From CAYSFE01 sp964430225 (GTDB lineage: Bacteria > Patescibacteriota > Dojkabacteria > GCA-016699595 > JBAXKR01): a stretch of 48,073 nucleotides of DNA. The stretch spans positions 1 to 48,073 of the forward strand of contig CAYSFE010000005.1 of the NCBI GenBank assembly GCA_964430225.1, read 5' to 3'. The position numbers and the translations under genes were made by a program. Each line of letters starts with the position of its first letter. The stretch's first letter is position 1. Shown piece by piece: positions 24,066-32,806 of the stretch. Below the pieces are notes generated by a model. It was given only the letters and a program-made list of their open reading frames with translations, was not told the origin of the DNA and did no database searches.

Positions 24066-24577
24066 TAGTTTGTTAATAAATATGAACTTACAAAATCTCT
24101 AGTAAAACTTGTATTGCCAGCACTTACTATAGTTACACTTACTCTTACTCCAATAGTTGTATTTGATATAGTATCTAAGATCTTCTCCAAATAAAACTTG
24201 GTTACATTGATTTTATTCCCTGTAATATTTGTGGTTGCACCACCACCACGAGCTAAAGTAATATTTGATCCTGTCTTAGTAAAAGTGAATGGTGTAGTTG
24301 CACTATTCATATTTAGTACAAGTTTTCCATTATTATCAGTATATATTGTTTTGCCAACACCTTCGTCAACAGTTAATGCATTAGTGAAGGCTTCTGATAA
24401 GGATCTATTTATACTTACAATTTCTTCTTCCATTACAGCCCTATTAACAGATCTTTTATTCCACTCCACACTACTAATACCAAACTGAGCAACACTAAGA
24501 ATTACAATACTAAATATCATAAGATAGATTATTAGCTCTATTAAAGTCATTCCTTTTTTATTCTTTAGTATGCTCAT
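24065..24577 (-). CDS. Type IV pseudopilin (PilW/GspJ-like)
   Basis: The 170 residues have a clear prepilin signal: NKKGMTLIELIIYLMIFSIV with cleavage after Gly and Glu at +5. A globular, mostly beta C-terminal domain follows. Its size and position between GspI-like and PilX-like genes suggest a minor pilin of the priming complex. Assignment to PilW/GspJ is by gene order, not by a specific motif. Confidence 0.72.
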   Translation of the reverse strand: MSILKNKKGMTLIELIIYLMIFSIVILSVAQFGISSVEWNKRSVNRAVMEEEIVSINRSLSEAFTNALTVDEGVGKTIYTDNNGKLVLNMNSATTPFTFTKTGSNITLARGGGATTNITGNKINVTKFYLEKILDTISNTTIGVRVSVTIVSAGNTSFTRDFVSSYLLTN

Positions 24578-26547
24578 TATTGATAGGTTAAGGTTATGTC
24601 TGAAAATGTAGGTGTTAGTAATGTATCCGATGTAATTGTAATCATATATTGTATATATCTTTTGTTATTAACAGCATTCCAACTAAAAGTATTCAATGTA
24701 TTGTATGGAATACCATTCGTAGTATTTCCAGTATGATCCATCCAAGCTGTTGGAGAACTCATGTTTGAATTTGCAGATGTTCTAAGCTGAAGTTTCATTG
24801 TAGTATTTGCAGGGACTGTTCCTGTAGCTTTTACATACAGATATCTAACCCCAGCATCATTTGTATCAAGAATACTTGAAACGTATGATCCATTTGGAGA
24901 ATATCCATATCCATTTGAACCTCCTCCTACTCCAGGACCACCTCTAATTATTTGAAAATCTTTTATTGCATCGTTTGTGACAAAATATGAAAATACATTT
25001 CCATTAACATCGGTAGCTACATCTATGTCATTTACACCGCCAGTAATTGCAATTCCTCCACATTTAGTAGGAGTAGCTTCTGTTGTAGTATTTAGTACTA
25101 TATACTGTTGAGACCCAGCATCCCCAACTAGAATTGCTCTTTTATCAGCTGCAATTATGGCAATTGCTCTAACATTCATTCCATCAGTTTTATATGATCC
25201 AATAATTGAAGGACTTGATTTATTTGAAGTATTAATAATAAAGAACTGTGACTCGTTTGATCTATATCCAGTACCAAAATATGTACGAGTTCCATCGGGA
25301 GAAACAAATATGTCAAATGTCTGAGAGTTATTTACACTACTTTGAGAAGTTCTTGTCATACTAGAAGGATTTGACACATTAAGAATTACAAGTTCATATA
25401 GATCCTGGTCAAGTGAAGCAAAGAGATAGTTTCCTCTCACAATAATTCTACTTACATTTGCTGTAGTAGAATATCCAAAGTTTGCATTTAATACTACCTT
25501 TATTCTACTATATTGTGCTCTTTGTCCAGTCTGTGCTGTAAGATTAAAAGTATGTACATATTGTCCAATTGCAACATATCCTACTGTTCCAACTACATAT
25601 ACACTACGTGCAATTTGCGCTGTTGATGGATTAGGTTGAAAATTTCCTACTTCGGTATATGGAGATGTAGAAATATCAAGTATTACTACTTTCTTAGTAG
25701 CATCTGAGGTAGCTAAATATGCATAGTTTCCAAGTACAAATATATTGTTTGTAATATATCCATTAAAAGTTCCATCAACTGATATTACTGGAGGGTTTAC
25801 ACCAGTTATTCCAAGATTTGTAAATGCAACGCCAGTAGCATTACCTCCCGTCCCTAAATATGCCCTATTTGGTAGTCCAAAAACTGTTTTTGCAGTTGCA
25901 TTACCTGGAATATCATATGTAGTAAGAGCTGTAGTTGGTTTACACCAATCTGGAAAGAATATTTGATCAAGTGCTACTTCTCCTCCTGAGTTATTAATTG
26001 CAGCAGTATATGTATGTGTTCCATCTGTAAAGTCAGCGAGTGTAGTTTCAGTAAGTTCTAGTGTTCTCCAATCATTAATATAGTAATCGTAAGTTGTAGT
26101 TTTATTTCCAGTAGATATATCACTCCAAGAAGCTGTAAATGTTACTTTTCTTGATCTTGGATCAAGAGTCCCTCCAGAAGTAACAACATTTCCCGACCCA
26201 TCTCTATACACCGAGTTAAGAACAAAACTTGTAGTTATTCCATTTGTAACAGTTGTACCATCAACAATAGTATATTTATTATTCAAAAAACTAACACTTT
26301 TAGGAGTGTTTAAAGCAATACTAGAAATATTATTCCAAACATCATTTTTATTCTGATTTATTCCAGTAACGAGTTCTTTAACAATTTCATTTGCTTGATC
26401 TTTTTTAGCAGTTCCTACTGATGTCCTAACAGAATCTATTGAGAATAGGGATATTGTTCCGATAATAAGCATAAAGAAAGTAATAGCTACTAAGATTTCA
26501 ACAAGTGCAGACGATTTTTTTTCTTTAATATTAAAGTTTAATAACAT
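24577..26547 (-). CDS. Large prepilin-like protein carrying a beta-propeller domain
   Basis: The 656 residues start with a prepilin-like segment (KKSSALVEILVAITFFMLII, with Glu at +5 but Ser, not Gly, before the cleavage site). The region 150-530 has repeated LVIVD-type blades, such as KKVVILDISTSPYTEVGNF, YELVILNVSNPSSM and FFIINTSNKSSPSIIGSYKT. The C-terminal region (about 545-656) resembles a carbohydrate-binding-like beta-sandwich (GVRYLYVKATGTVPANTTMK). No frameshift separates the parts. It lies among pseudopilin genes, so a pilus-tip adhesin is a reasonable inference. Confidence 0.7.
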   Translation of the reverse strand: MLLNFNIKEKKSSALVEILVAITFFMLIIGTISLFSIDSVRTSVGTAKKDQANEIVKELVTGINQNKNDVWNNISSIALNTPKSVSFLNNKYTIVDGTTVTNGITTSFVLNSVYRDGSGNVVTSGGTLDPRSRKVTFTASWSDISTGNKTTTYDYYINDWRTLELTETTLADFTDGTHTYTAAINNSGGEVALDQIFFPDWCKPTTALTTYDIPGNATAKTVFGLPNRAYLGTGGNATGVAFTNLGITGVNPPVISVDGTFNGYITNNIFVLGNYAYLATSDATKKVVILDISTSPYTEVGNFQPNPSTAQIARSVYVVGTVGYVAIGQYVHTFNLTAQTGQRAQYSRIKVVLNANFGYSTTANVSRIIVRGNYLFASLDQDLYELVILNVSNPSSMTRTSQSSVNNSQTFDIFVSPDGTRTYFGTGYRSNESQFFIINTSNKSSPSIIGSYKTDGMNVRAIAIIAADKRAILVGDAGSQQYIVLNTTTEATPTKCGGIAITGGVNDIDVATDVNGNVFSYFVTNDAIKDFQIIRGGPGVGGGSNGYGYSPNGSYVSSILDTNDAGVRYLYVKATGTVPANTTMKLQLRTSANSNMSSPTAWMDHTGNTTNGIPYNTLNTFSWNAVNNKRYIQYMITITSDTLLTPTFSDITLTYQ

Positions 26548-26974
26548 TAACTGCTCCTTCTGAATTAATATCTACTCTGTATGAACTACCTTGTCCCGAT
26601 ACTGTTATACTCCCTGTATTATTTGGTATATATGTCCCAAGTTCAAAACATATTTCTGAGTTTGTAATTGTATTAGTTAATCCAATTCCCGATTCTAAAG
26701 GAACATCAAAACTTGTTTTAGCACCAGCACAAGAAGGTGCATTAAATACACTAAATTTACTTGCACTAAATGTAATCCCATATGCTTTATCTAATTTTCT
26801 ACTTTGTGCATATTCCTCCGATAGCTCTAATTGAAGTTTGATATCATTTGCAACCTTGTTTGCTTTTTCAGAAGGTATTTGCGAAATGCTAAAAGGTACT
26901 GAAAGAGCTACTATTACTGATAGCACACCAATTGATATTAAAAGCTCTGTTAAAGTAAAAGCCTTATTATGCAT
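26531..26974 (-). CDS. Type IV pseudopilin (GspH/FimT-like)
   Basis: The 147 residues begin MHNKAFTLTELLISIGVLSV: a short leader, then a prepilin helix with Glu at +5. Ala replaces the usual Gly before cleavage. The downstream EKANKVANDIKLQLELSEEY resembles the GspH/FimT alpha-helix. The C-terminus is beta-rich with two Cys. It overlaps pilC by 8 bases and the propeller gene by 17. Confidence 0.72.
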   Translation of the reverse strand: MHNKAFTLTELLISIGVLSVIVALSVPFSISQIPSEKANKVANDIKLQLELSEEYAQSRKLDKAYGITFSASKFSVFNAPSCAGAKTSFDVPLESGIGLTNTITNSEICFELGTYIPNNTGSITVSGQGSSYRVDINSEGAVNVIKL

Positions 26975-28127
26975 TGATAGAACTTGTTAACTGATAAATT
27001 GGTCCAATAACAGAAACGGCTAGAAGTGCTATTACGACTCCTAGAAATACAAGCATTATTGGTTCAATTAAAGTAGTAAGGTTATTACTAATATCATTAA
27101 CTTCGTCCGAATAGAATTCATGTAAATATGATAGGTTTTCTTCTAGTGTACCGGTTTCTTCTCCAATCTCTACCATTTTAATAAATGATTTAGGGAAATA
27201 TCTTGGATGTTCATAAAGCAGTGTTGATAGCTTCTTACCTTCTGATAAACTTACACTTACTTTCTTTAAGATATTTTCATACTCATAGTTGCCTATCGTT
27301 TCATATGCAGTCTGTACAGCTTGCGTAATTGGAATACCACTACTTAAGAGTATTCCTAATGTTCTTGGAATATTAGCTAATATACTTGCCCTAAAGAGTT
27401 TATTCATCACAGGAAATCTCAAAGAAAGTTTATCTAAGAATATCTTTCCAGGCTTAGTTCTCAAGAAAAGTACAACTAGGATAATGAAGACTACAAGTCC
27501 AGCAAATAAAACTAAAATATTTTCTCTTAAAAATCTAGTCATTGCAAAAATACCAAGTGTAAACTCAGGAACATTTTTAAAACCTGCAAACAAAGATTCC
27601 ATTCTTGGTAACACAAAAAATACAACACCAGCTATTTCTAAAAATGCCATACCCATAATTACAAGTGGGTAAAAGAGTGCACCTTTAATCTTTTTATTTA
27701 ATTCATACTTCTTCTTTAAATAGTCTGTTAAAAACATTAAGTTCTTTTCAAGTGTTCCTGCTTCTTCTCCAATTTTAATAATTGAAATTGCTATTTGTGG
27801 AAACACCTTAGGATAGTAAGCAAGAGCATCATGAAGATTTTTTCCTTCATGTACATCTCTGTCTATTTGTTCAAATACCTCATTTAACTTTTTATTTGAA
27901 GATTGTCCTGCTACTGATCCTATAGCTTCTCCAATTGGAAGCCCTGATTTAAGAATAAGGGCAAGATGACGAATAGTAAATATTAAATCAATAGGTGATA
28001 TATCAACTCCTCTTAATCTCTTTCTAAGCTTTATTTCATCTTTACTTATTTGAGCTTCTGTTTTTGGAGCCTTTTTACTATCAACTTGTGTATTTGGTTT
28101 ATCGTTATTTGTTCCTGCGTTTAACAT
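26967..28127 (-). CDS. pilC: Type IV pilus inner-membrane platform protein PilC/GspF
   Basis: The 386 residues carry two copies of the GspF domain: one near LIFTIRHLALILKSGLPIGE then SIIKIGEEAGTLEKNL, the other near ANIPRTLGILLSSGIPITQA then KMVEIGEETGTLEENL. Three hydrophobic stretches complete the topology. PilC couples the PilB ATPase to pilus assembly at the membrane. It sits two bases after pilB. Confidence 0.93.
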   Translation of the reverse strand: MLNAGTNNDKPNTQVDSKKAPKTEAQISKDEIKLRKRLRGVDISPIDLIFTIRHLALILKSGLPIGEAIGSVAGQSSNKKLNEVFEQIDRDVHEGKNLHDALAYYPKVFPQIAISIIKIGEEAGTLEKNLMFLTDYLKKKYELNKKIKGALFYPLVIMGMAFLEIAGVVFFVLPRMESLFAGFKNVPEFTLGIFAMTRFLRENILVLFAGLVVFIILVVLFLRTKPGKIFLDKLSLRFPVMNKLFRASILANIPRTLGILLSSGIPITQAVQTAYETIGNYEYENILKKVSVSLSEGKKLSTLLYEHPRYFPKSFIKMVEIGEETGTLEENLSYLHEFYSDEVNDISNNLTTLIEPIMLVFLGVVIALLAVSVIGPIYQLTSSINA

Positions 28128-28129
28128 GG

Positions 28130-29590
28130 TTATTCACTTATAGCTGTTACTCTAAGTAATTCACTTAAACTCACAACACCATCTCTAATCTTTTGCATTC
28201 CATCTTCAACTATTAATGTAAGTCCATCTTTACGTGCTGCTGTTAATAGCTCATCTGCAGTACCACCTTCATATATGATCTTTCTTAAATCTTCTTTTAA
28301 TTCTAGTACTTCATATAGTCCGATTCTACCTTTATATCCCGTACTTACACACTTTGTACAACCTACTTCTTTAAACAGCTTTTCTCCTAGTTTGAAGTAT
28401 CCAGCTACATCAGGCCTAGTAAGTTTTATCTCATCTAACAGTTTCTGATCCATTTTATACTCTGTCTTACAATCTTCACAAAGTTTACGTGCAAGTCTTT
28501 GAGCTACAATTACATTCACAGTTGAGGCAACAAGATATTTCTCAACACCCATATCAACAAGACGAGGAATAGTAGTAACAGCATCATTTGTGTGAAGTGT
28601 AGATAGAACAAGATGACCTGTCATAGCTGCATTAATTGCAATCTTTGCAGTTTCACTATCACGAATCTCTCCAACCATAACAATATCTGGATCTTGTCTA
28701 AGAATAGATCTAAGACCAGAAGCAAATGTAAGGTTAGCCTTAGGATTAATTTGAATATGATTAACACCAGCGATATCGTATTCAACAGGATCTTCAATAG
28801 TAGTGATATTTTTATCTGCTGAGTTAATAATCTTGAGTATTGAATACAAAGTAGTAGTCTTTCCTGATCCTGTAGGACCAGTAGAAAGAATCATTCCATA
28901 AGGTTTAGCATAATTCTTTTGGATAATCTTTAATTGTTCTCCCACTATTCCAAGATCTTCTAACTTAAATGATCTTCCATCTTGTGAAAGAAGTCTCATC
29001 ACAACTTTCTCTCCTTTAGTTATTGGAAGAATTGAGATACGGGTATCTAATCTTCTATCTGCAAAGTCAAATCGGATTCTACCATCTTGCGGAGCGAAAT
29101 GTTCATCAGTTCTAAGTCTAGCTGCAATTTTAATTCTAAAGATAAGACTCTCTTCATTACTTTTATCTATAACTAATACTTCTCTCAATAGTCCATCTAT
29201 TCTATACCTAACAACAATATCTCCTTCCCTTGGTTCAACATGTACATCAGATGACTTACTTTCAAGTGCATTTAAAACAATTTTATCTAATAGTTCTTTA
29301 ACATTTTTAGATTTAAAGTCTAGTCCATCTACAAGTGTTTTTATCTTAAGATTCTCACCTGCTTCAGATTCGTCTTTATCAAAATCTACTTTCTCAACAC
29401 CTGTTTCTTCTTCCTTAGGTTTTTCTTCTTTACTTTCTTCTTTTAATTCTTCAACTGTCTTTTCAACTACATCAATATCTTCAGGACTTTCTTCTTTTGG
29501 AGTTTCTTCCTCTATATTAGGGGATATCACTTTCGATTCTTCTTCTTTTACTTCACTATTCTGTTTTTTAATTAATTTCACATTGGGCAT
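28130..29590 (-). CDS. pilB: Type IV pilus assembly ATPase PilB/GspE
   Basis: This 486-residue hexameric ATPase powers pilus extension. It has Walker A GPTGSGKTTTLYS, the Asp box EDPVEYDIAGVNHIQINPKA, Walker B DIVMVGEIRDSETAKIAINA and the His box MTGHLVLSTLHTND. The zinc-binding pairs CEDC and CTKC are present. The usual N-terminal regulatory domains of about 150 residues are replaced by about 85 acidic, low-complexity residues (Glu/Lys-rich). No retraction ATPase pilT is in the window. Confidence 0.94.
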   Translation of the reverse strand: MPNVKLIKKQNSEVKEEESKVISPNIEEETPKEESPEDIDVVEKTVEELKEESKEEKPKEEETGVEKVDFDKDESEAGENLKIKTLVDGLDFKSKNVKELLDKIVLNALESKSSDVHVEPREGDIVVRYRIDGLLREVLVIDKSNEESLIFRIKIAARLRTDEHFAPQDGRIRFDFADRRLDTRISILPITKGEKVVMRLLSQDGRSFKLEDLGIVGEQLKIIQKNYAKPYGMILSTGPTGSGKTTTLYSILKIINSADKNITTIEDPVEYDIAGVNHIQINPKANLTFASGLRSILRQDPDIVMVGEIRDSETAKIAINAAMTGHLVLSTLHTNDAVTTIPRLVDMGVEKYLVASTVNVIVAQRLARKLCEDCKTEYKMDQKLLDEIKLTRPDVAGYFKLGEKLFKEVGCTKCVSTGYKGRIGLYEVLELKEDLRKIIYEGGTADELLTAARKDGLTLIVEDGMQKIRDGVVSLSELLRVTAISE

Positions 29591-29614
29591 TGAGATATAT
29601 ACTACCAGAAAAAG

Positions 29615-29642
29615 AAAGAGGAGGAAAATTTTCCTCCTCTTT
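29615..29642 (-). terminator. Intrinsic terminator after the major pilin gene
   Basis: A perfect 28-base inverted repeat (AAAGAGGAGGAAAA and its complement) lies 19 bases after the pilin stop and is followed on the minus strand by TTCTTTTTC. It would let the pilin be transcribed far more than the pilB operon downstream. Confidence 0.8.
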
Positions 29643-29661
29643 TAATTTCAAAATTATGAAA

Positions 29662-30099
29662 TTATCTTTCTACTGCTATTGTTACACCGTTCTCAGCACT
29701 AGGTGCTAAAACTTTGTATCTAACAGGAGCTACAGCTGTAGTACAAATACTATATCCAGTATCTGCTGCTGTTCCACCTTGTGGATCCATAGGGATACCT
29801 GCAATATATGTAGGTACTAATGATGTTGCATTTACTAATCCAGCACCTGTACCTATATGTGTACCAGCTGGTGTTACTGCACATGTTGGGACTCCTGATA
29901 ATGTTACATTATCAATGAATCCTTGTGAGATTGCATTAAGAATCTGAGTTACATCAGATCTTCTTTGGGTATTTCTTGCATCAGAAATGTTCTTCGCAGG
30001 GTTAATTGCAACAAATACTGCAGCGGCAAGAACTGCAATGATTGCAATAACGAGTAGCACTTCGATAAGAGTGAAGGCTTTGTTATTCTTTACTTTCAT
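29662..30099 (-). CDS. pilA: Major type IV pilin
   Basis: The 145 residues have a classic prepilin N-terminus, KAFTLIEVLLVIAIIAVLAA, with Ala before the cleavage site and Glu at +5. AINPAKNISDARNTQRRSDV is widespread in CPR and Gram-positive-like pilins. The C-terminal domain has two Cys pairs' worth of beta structure (CAVTPAGTHIG and YSICTTAVAPVRYKVLAPSA). Its own terminator and position at the head of the pilus locus mark it as the major subunit. Confidence 0.88.
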   Translation of the reverse strand: MKVKNNKAFTLIEVLLVIAIIAVLAAAVFVAINPAKNISDARNTQRRSDVTQILNAISQGFIDNVTLSGVPTCAVTPAGTHIGTGAGLVNATSLVPTYIAGIPMDPQGGTAADTGYSICTTAVAPVRYKVLAPSAENGVTIAVER

Positions 30100-30111
30100 A
30101 TGAGTAAATAA

Positions 30112-30140
30112 AATATAAAATAAGACTAGTTATAAGTTAA
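30112..30140 (-). promoter_or_regulatory. Putative promoter of the major pilin gene
   Basis: On the minus strand TTAACT (30135-30140), a 17-base spacer and TATATT (30112-30117). The -35 lies within a 15-base palindrome. No sigma-54 type GG-N10-GC element was seen. Confidence 0.42.
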
Positions 30141-30146
30141 ACTTAT
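30132..30146. repeat. 15-base palindrome over the pilin -35 region
   Basis: ATAAGTT and AACTTAT flank a single central base. The position over the -35 would suit an operator for a regulator of pilin expression. The AT content limits its weight. Confidence 0.4.
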
Positions 30147-30192
30147 TTTAATTCTATGTCAATATTAATGTTAGGTGGTTAATATTTTTTAC

Positions 30193-30220
30193 TTCGCAAA
30201 TATTTTAAAAAGTGTATTAT
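30193..30220 (+). promoter_or_regulatory. Putative promoter of the SDR gene
   Basis: TTCGCA (30193-30198), a 16-base spacer and TATTAT (30215-30220) give a leader of about 20 nt. The -35 is a weak match. Confidence 0.35.
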
Positions 30221-30246
30221 GAAATATTATCTTTTAATAATTTCAT

Positions 30247-31011
30247 ATGAATATTTTTGATCTAACTGGAAAGGTAGCAATTGTCACAGGAGCATCTAGT
30301 GGACTTGGAAAACAATTTGCAATTGCACTAGCTAACTATGGAGCTAATGTTGTAGTTGCAGCTAGAAGAGTTGAGAAACTACAAGAAGTATCTAAAGAGA
30401 TAGAAGCATGTGGACGACAATGTTTAGTATGTGAGTGTGATGTAACAAACGAAGAAAGTATTATTAAAACAGTAGACGATACAGTAGCTAAATTTGGAAA
30501 GGTAGATATCTTAGTGAATAATGCAGGTGTTGCATCTGCTGGAGCAACTGAAGATATTAAACTAGAAGATTGGCAGAAAGTAATAAATACAAATCTTACA
30601 GGAGTATTTCTTTTCTCTAAGAATGTAATTAAACATATGAAGAAGAATAACTACGGAAAAATAATTAACATCGCATCTATTGCCGGATTTGTATCTTTTG
30701 AAGGAATGGCAGTTAGTGCATACTGTGCATCAAAAGGCGGAGTAGTAAATTTCACAAGATCACTATCAGATGAATTAGGTGGAAACGGAATTACTGTTAA
30801 TGCAATAGCTCCTGGATTCTTCCCATCAGAAATGACACAAGCATTTGAAAAAGATCCTACAATGTTAAAGTATGTTGAATCTAGAACATCAATAAATAGA
30901 TGGGGTAAAGATGGTGAATTAAATGGAGCACTTCTCTACTTTGCATCAGACGCATCTAGCTATACAACAGGACAAATATTAGCAGTAGATGGTGGATGGT
31001 TAGCAGAGTAA
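30247..31011 (+). CDS. Short-chain dehydrogenase/reductase (gluconate 5-dehydrogenase-like)
   Basis: This 254-residue classical SDR has the cofactor motif TGASSGLG (residues 15-22), NNAG, the catalytic Ser in IASIAGF, YCASKGG (YxxxK) and the end TTGQILAVDGGWLAE. All catalytic residues are intact. The sequence around APGFFPSEMT resembles gluconate 5-dehydrogenases and related sugar-acid reductases, but the substrate cannot be settled. It is a lone plus-strand gene whose stop abuts the convergent Nudix gene exactly. No pathway partner is nearby. Confidence 0.88.
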   Translation: MNIFDLTGKVAIVTGASSGLGKQFAIALANYGANVVVAARRVEKLQEVSKEIEACGRQCLVCECDVTNEESIIKTVDDTVAKFGKVDILVNNAGVASAGATEDIKLEDWQKVINTNLTGVFLFSKNVIKHMKKNNYGKIINIASIAGFVSFEGMAVSAYCASKGGVVNFTRSLSDELGGNGITVNAIAPGFFPSEMTQAFEKDPTMLKYVESRTSINRWGKDGELNGALLYFASDASSYTTGQILAVDGGWLAE

Positions 31012-31494
31012 TTAGAGAAAGGAACTAGCTTCTTTAACTTCAAAACTTAATAGCTTGTCTGAGTTATCATAAATAAATTTACACTCTTGAATCTTTCCTT
31101 CTAAGGCTTTTGGTAACCAAGTTATTGCTTCTGGCCACATCATTGAATATGGAATATCAGATACCTTAAACCATTTTGGTTTCATTTCTTCACTTTCGCT
31201 AACAACTCCTTCCCATTTCTCACAAATATATGCTTTTACATGTTCTGTCCAATCAGAAGAATCTTCCGTTTTAAAATACATTTCTGAGACTTGATAGAAA
31301 TTCTTAATATCTACTCCTATTTCTTCTTTAGTTTCTCTAACTGCACAGTCTTCAAATGATTCACCATCTTTTGGTTTACCTCCAGCACCATTCCACTTAT
31401 CTACACCTAACCCTCTCTTTTTCATTGCTAAACAAATCTCAGAGATCTTATTTTCATCCTTTTTAATTAGGAATATGAGGGTGTAGTTTTTCAT
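31012..31494 (-). CDS. MTH1-like Nudix hydrolase (probable 8-oxo-dGTP diphosphatase)
   Basis: The 160 residues contain a complete Nudix box, GKPKDGESFEDCAVRETKEE then IGV. Beyond the box, KKRGLGVDKWNGAGGK and the C-terminal ESEEMKPKWFKVSDIPYSMM then WPEAITWLP closely follow the human MTH1 pattern, in which Trp and Asp/Glu residues recognise oxidised purines. Sanitisation of oxidised nucleotides is therefore a specific inference. The gene lies just before tRNA-Glu and nusA on the same strand. Confidence 0.82.
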   Translation of the reverse strand: MKNYTLIFLIKKDENKISEICLAMKKRGLGVDKWNGAGGKPKDGESFEDCAVRETKEEIGVDIKNFYQVSEMYFKTEDSSDWTEHVKAYICEKWEGVVSESEEMKPKWFKVSDIPYSMMWPEAITWLPKALEGKIQECKFIYDNSDKLLSFEVKEASSFL

Positions 31495-31512
31495 TTATGG
31501 TAATTTTAAATA

Positions 31513-31584
31513 TGACCTCGCGGAGAATCGAACTCCGATTACAGCGTTGAGAACGCCGTGTCCTAACCGTTAGACGACGAGGCC
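31513..31584 (-). tRNA. tRNA-Glu, anticodon CUC
   Basis: The 72 bases fold as a cloverleaf. The acceptor stem GGCCTCG pairs with CGAGGTC (one G-U). The D-arm is GTCT-AACGGTTA-GGAC. The anticodon stem CGGCG/CGCTG holds the loop TTCTCAA, so the anticodon is CTC. The variable loop is TAAT, the T-arm CGGAG-TTCGATT-CTCCG, and the discriminator A. The D-arm TCTA...TAGGA pattern is typical of tRNA-Glu. CCA is not encoded. It is the only tRNA in the window. Confidence 0.93.
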
Positions 31585-31594
31585 TAAGGACAAG

Positions 31595-32740
31595 TTATTC
31601 TTCTGTTTCTTCTTCCTCTTTTACTTCTTCTACCTTATCTTTATTTTGTTCTTCTAATGGAACAATTATATCTTCTCCATTCTCTCCTGGCTTCTTTGTT
31701 TCTCCTTCTATATCTATCTTACATCCAGTTAGTTTTGCAGCAAGTCTTACATTTTGTCCATCTTTACCTATAGCTAGAGATAACTGTTCATCAGGAACTA
31801 TAACTTTAGCTATTCCGTTTTGATCATCATATGTTACAGATACTGTTTGAGCTGGTGAAAGAGAATTAGAGATAAAGTTTTCTTTCTTTGGATCCCAAAG
31901 AATAATATCTATTTTTTCTTCTGATTTACCAAATCTTAATTCATTAGTAATAGTCATTATTCTTACTCCCTTTTGTCCTACACATGATCCAATTGGATCT
32001 ACTCCATTTACATTTGAGTAAACAGCTACCTTTGATCTTGAACCTGCTTCACGAGCCACTGCTTTAATTTCAACTGATTCTGATTCTATTTCAGGAACTT
32101 CAAGAGCAAATATTGCTTTAAGGAAATTAGGATCACTTCTACTTACTTTTAAGACTTTTCCCTTAGGTGTTTCTTCAATAGATTTTAAAAGAACTTTTAT
32201 CTTGTTTGCTGATTTGTAGAATTCACCTGGAATTCTATCTTCAGGCTCCATAATAGCTATTGCTTTTCTAATCTCTATTATCACTCTATCCCCATCCATT
32301 CTTTGTATAATTCCTGTTTCAATTGTTCCCTCTTTACCTACGAATTCCTTCATTACTGTCTCTCGTTCTACTTCTCTAATTCCATACATGATTGCTTGTC
32401 TAGCTGCTTGAGCTGCTATTCTTCCAAAGTCTGCTTTAGGCGTTACATCCATTTCAACTTCATCACCTAATTTAGCTTTTCTATCTTGAATCTTAGCTTC
32501 TAACAAAGAAACTTCTAGATCAGGATCTGTAACTTCATTCACAACAGTCTTTTTAGCTACTATTGTAATCTTTCCAGTATCATCAGCTATGTTGACTCTA
32601 GCATTATCTAGACCATCAAACTGATCCATATAGTTTTTTAGAATTGCTTCTTTAATAGTATCTAGTATTAAGCTAGTTTCTATCTTTCTTTCTGCAGCTA
32701 TTTGATTAATTGCAGCCATAAAGTCACTTTGTATTGCCAT
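31595..32740 (-). CDS. nusA: Transcription elongation/termination factor NusA
   Basis: This 381-residue RNA polymerase-binding factor starts at the ATG at 32740 (MAIQSDFMAAINQIAAERKI). The open frame extends 41 codons further upstream through the promoter region and is not coding. Domains in order are the N-terminal RNAP-binding domain (1-125), S1 (about 130-200), KH1 (GVDPIGSCVGQKGVRIMTIT) and KH2 (LSLAIGKDGQNVRLAAKLTG). An acidic tail (VEEVKEEEETEE) follows. rimP, usually just upstream, is absent. Confidence 0.95.
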   Translation of the reverse strand: MAIQSDFMAAINQIAAERKIETSLILDTIKEAILKNYMDQFDGLDNARVNIADDTGKITIVAKKTVVNEVTDPDLEVSLLEAKIQDRKAKLGDEVEMDVTPKADFGRIAAQAARQAIMYGIREVERETVMKEFVGKEGTIETGIIQRMDGDRVIIEIRKAIAIMEPEDRIPGEFYKSANKIKVLLKSIEETPKGKVLKVSRSDPNFLKAIFALEVPEIESESVEIKAVAREAGSRSKVAVYSNVNGVDPIGSCVGQKGVRIMTITNELRFGKSEEKIDIILWDPKKENFISNSLSPAQTVSVTYDDQNGIAKVIVPDEQLSLAIGKDGQNVRLAAKLTGCKIDIEGETKKPGENGEDIIVPLEEQNKDKVEEVKEEEETEE

Positions 32741-32767
32741 ATATTTATCTTTAAAATTTAATTCAAT

Positions 32768-32791
32768 AAAAAAGTGGACACAGGCCCACTT
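32768..32791 (-). promoter_or_regulatory. Terminator-like hairpin in the nusA leader
   Basis: On the minus strand AAGTGG and CCACTT pair around an 8-base loop and run into TTTT, about 28 bases before the nusA ATG and just downstream of the predicted transcription start. It could be an attenuator sensing NusA itself, or a 5' stabilising stem. Confidence 0.5.
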
Positions 32792-32806
32792 AAATATTCT
32801 AGTGAG

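Noticed and set aside
24577..26547. Two genes fused by sequencing error in the propeller protein
   Set aside because: The frame is continuous without internal compositional change, and the pilin helix leads directly into the beta-rich region.
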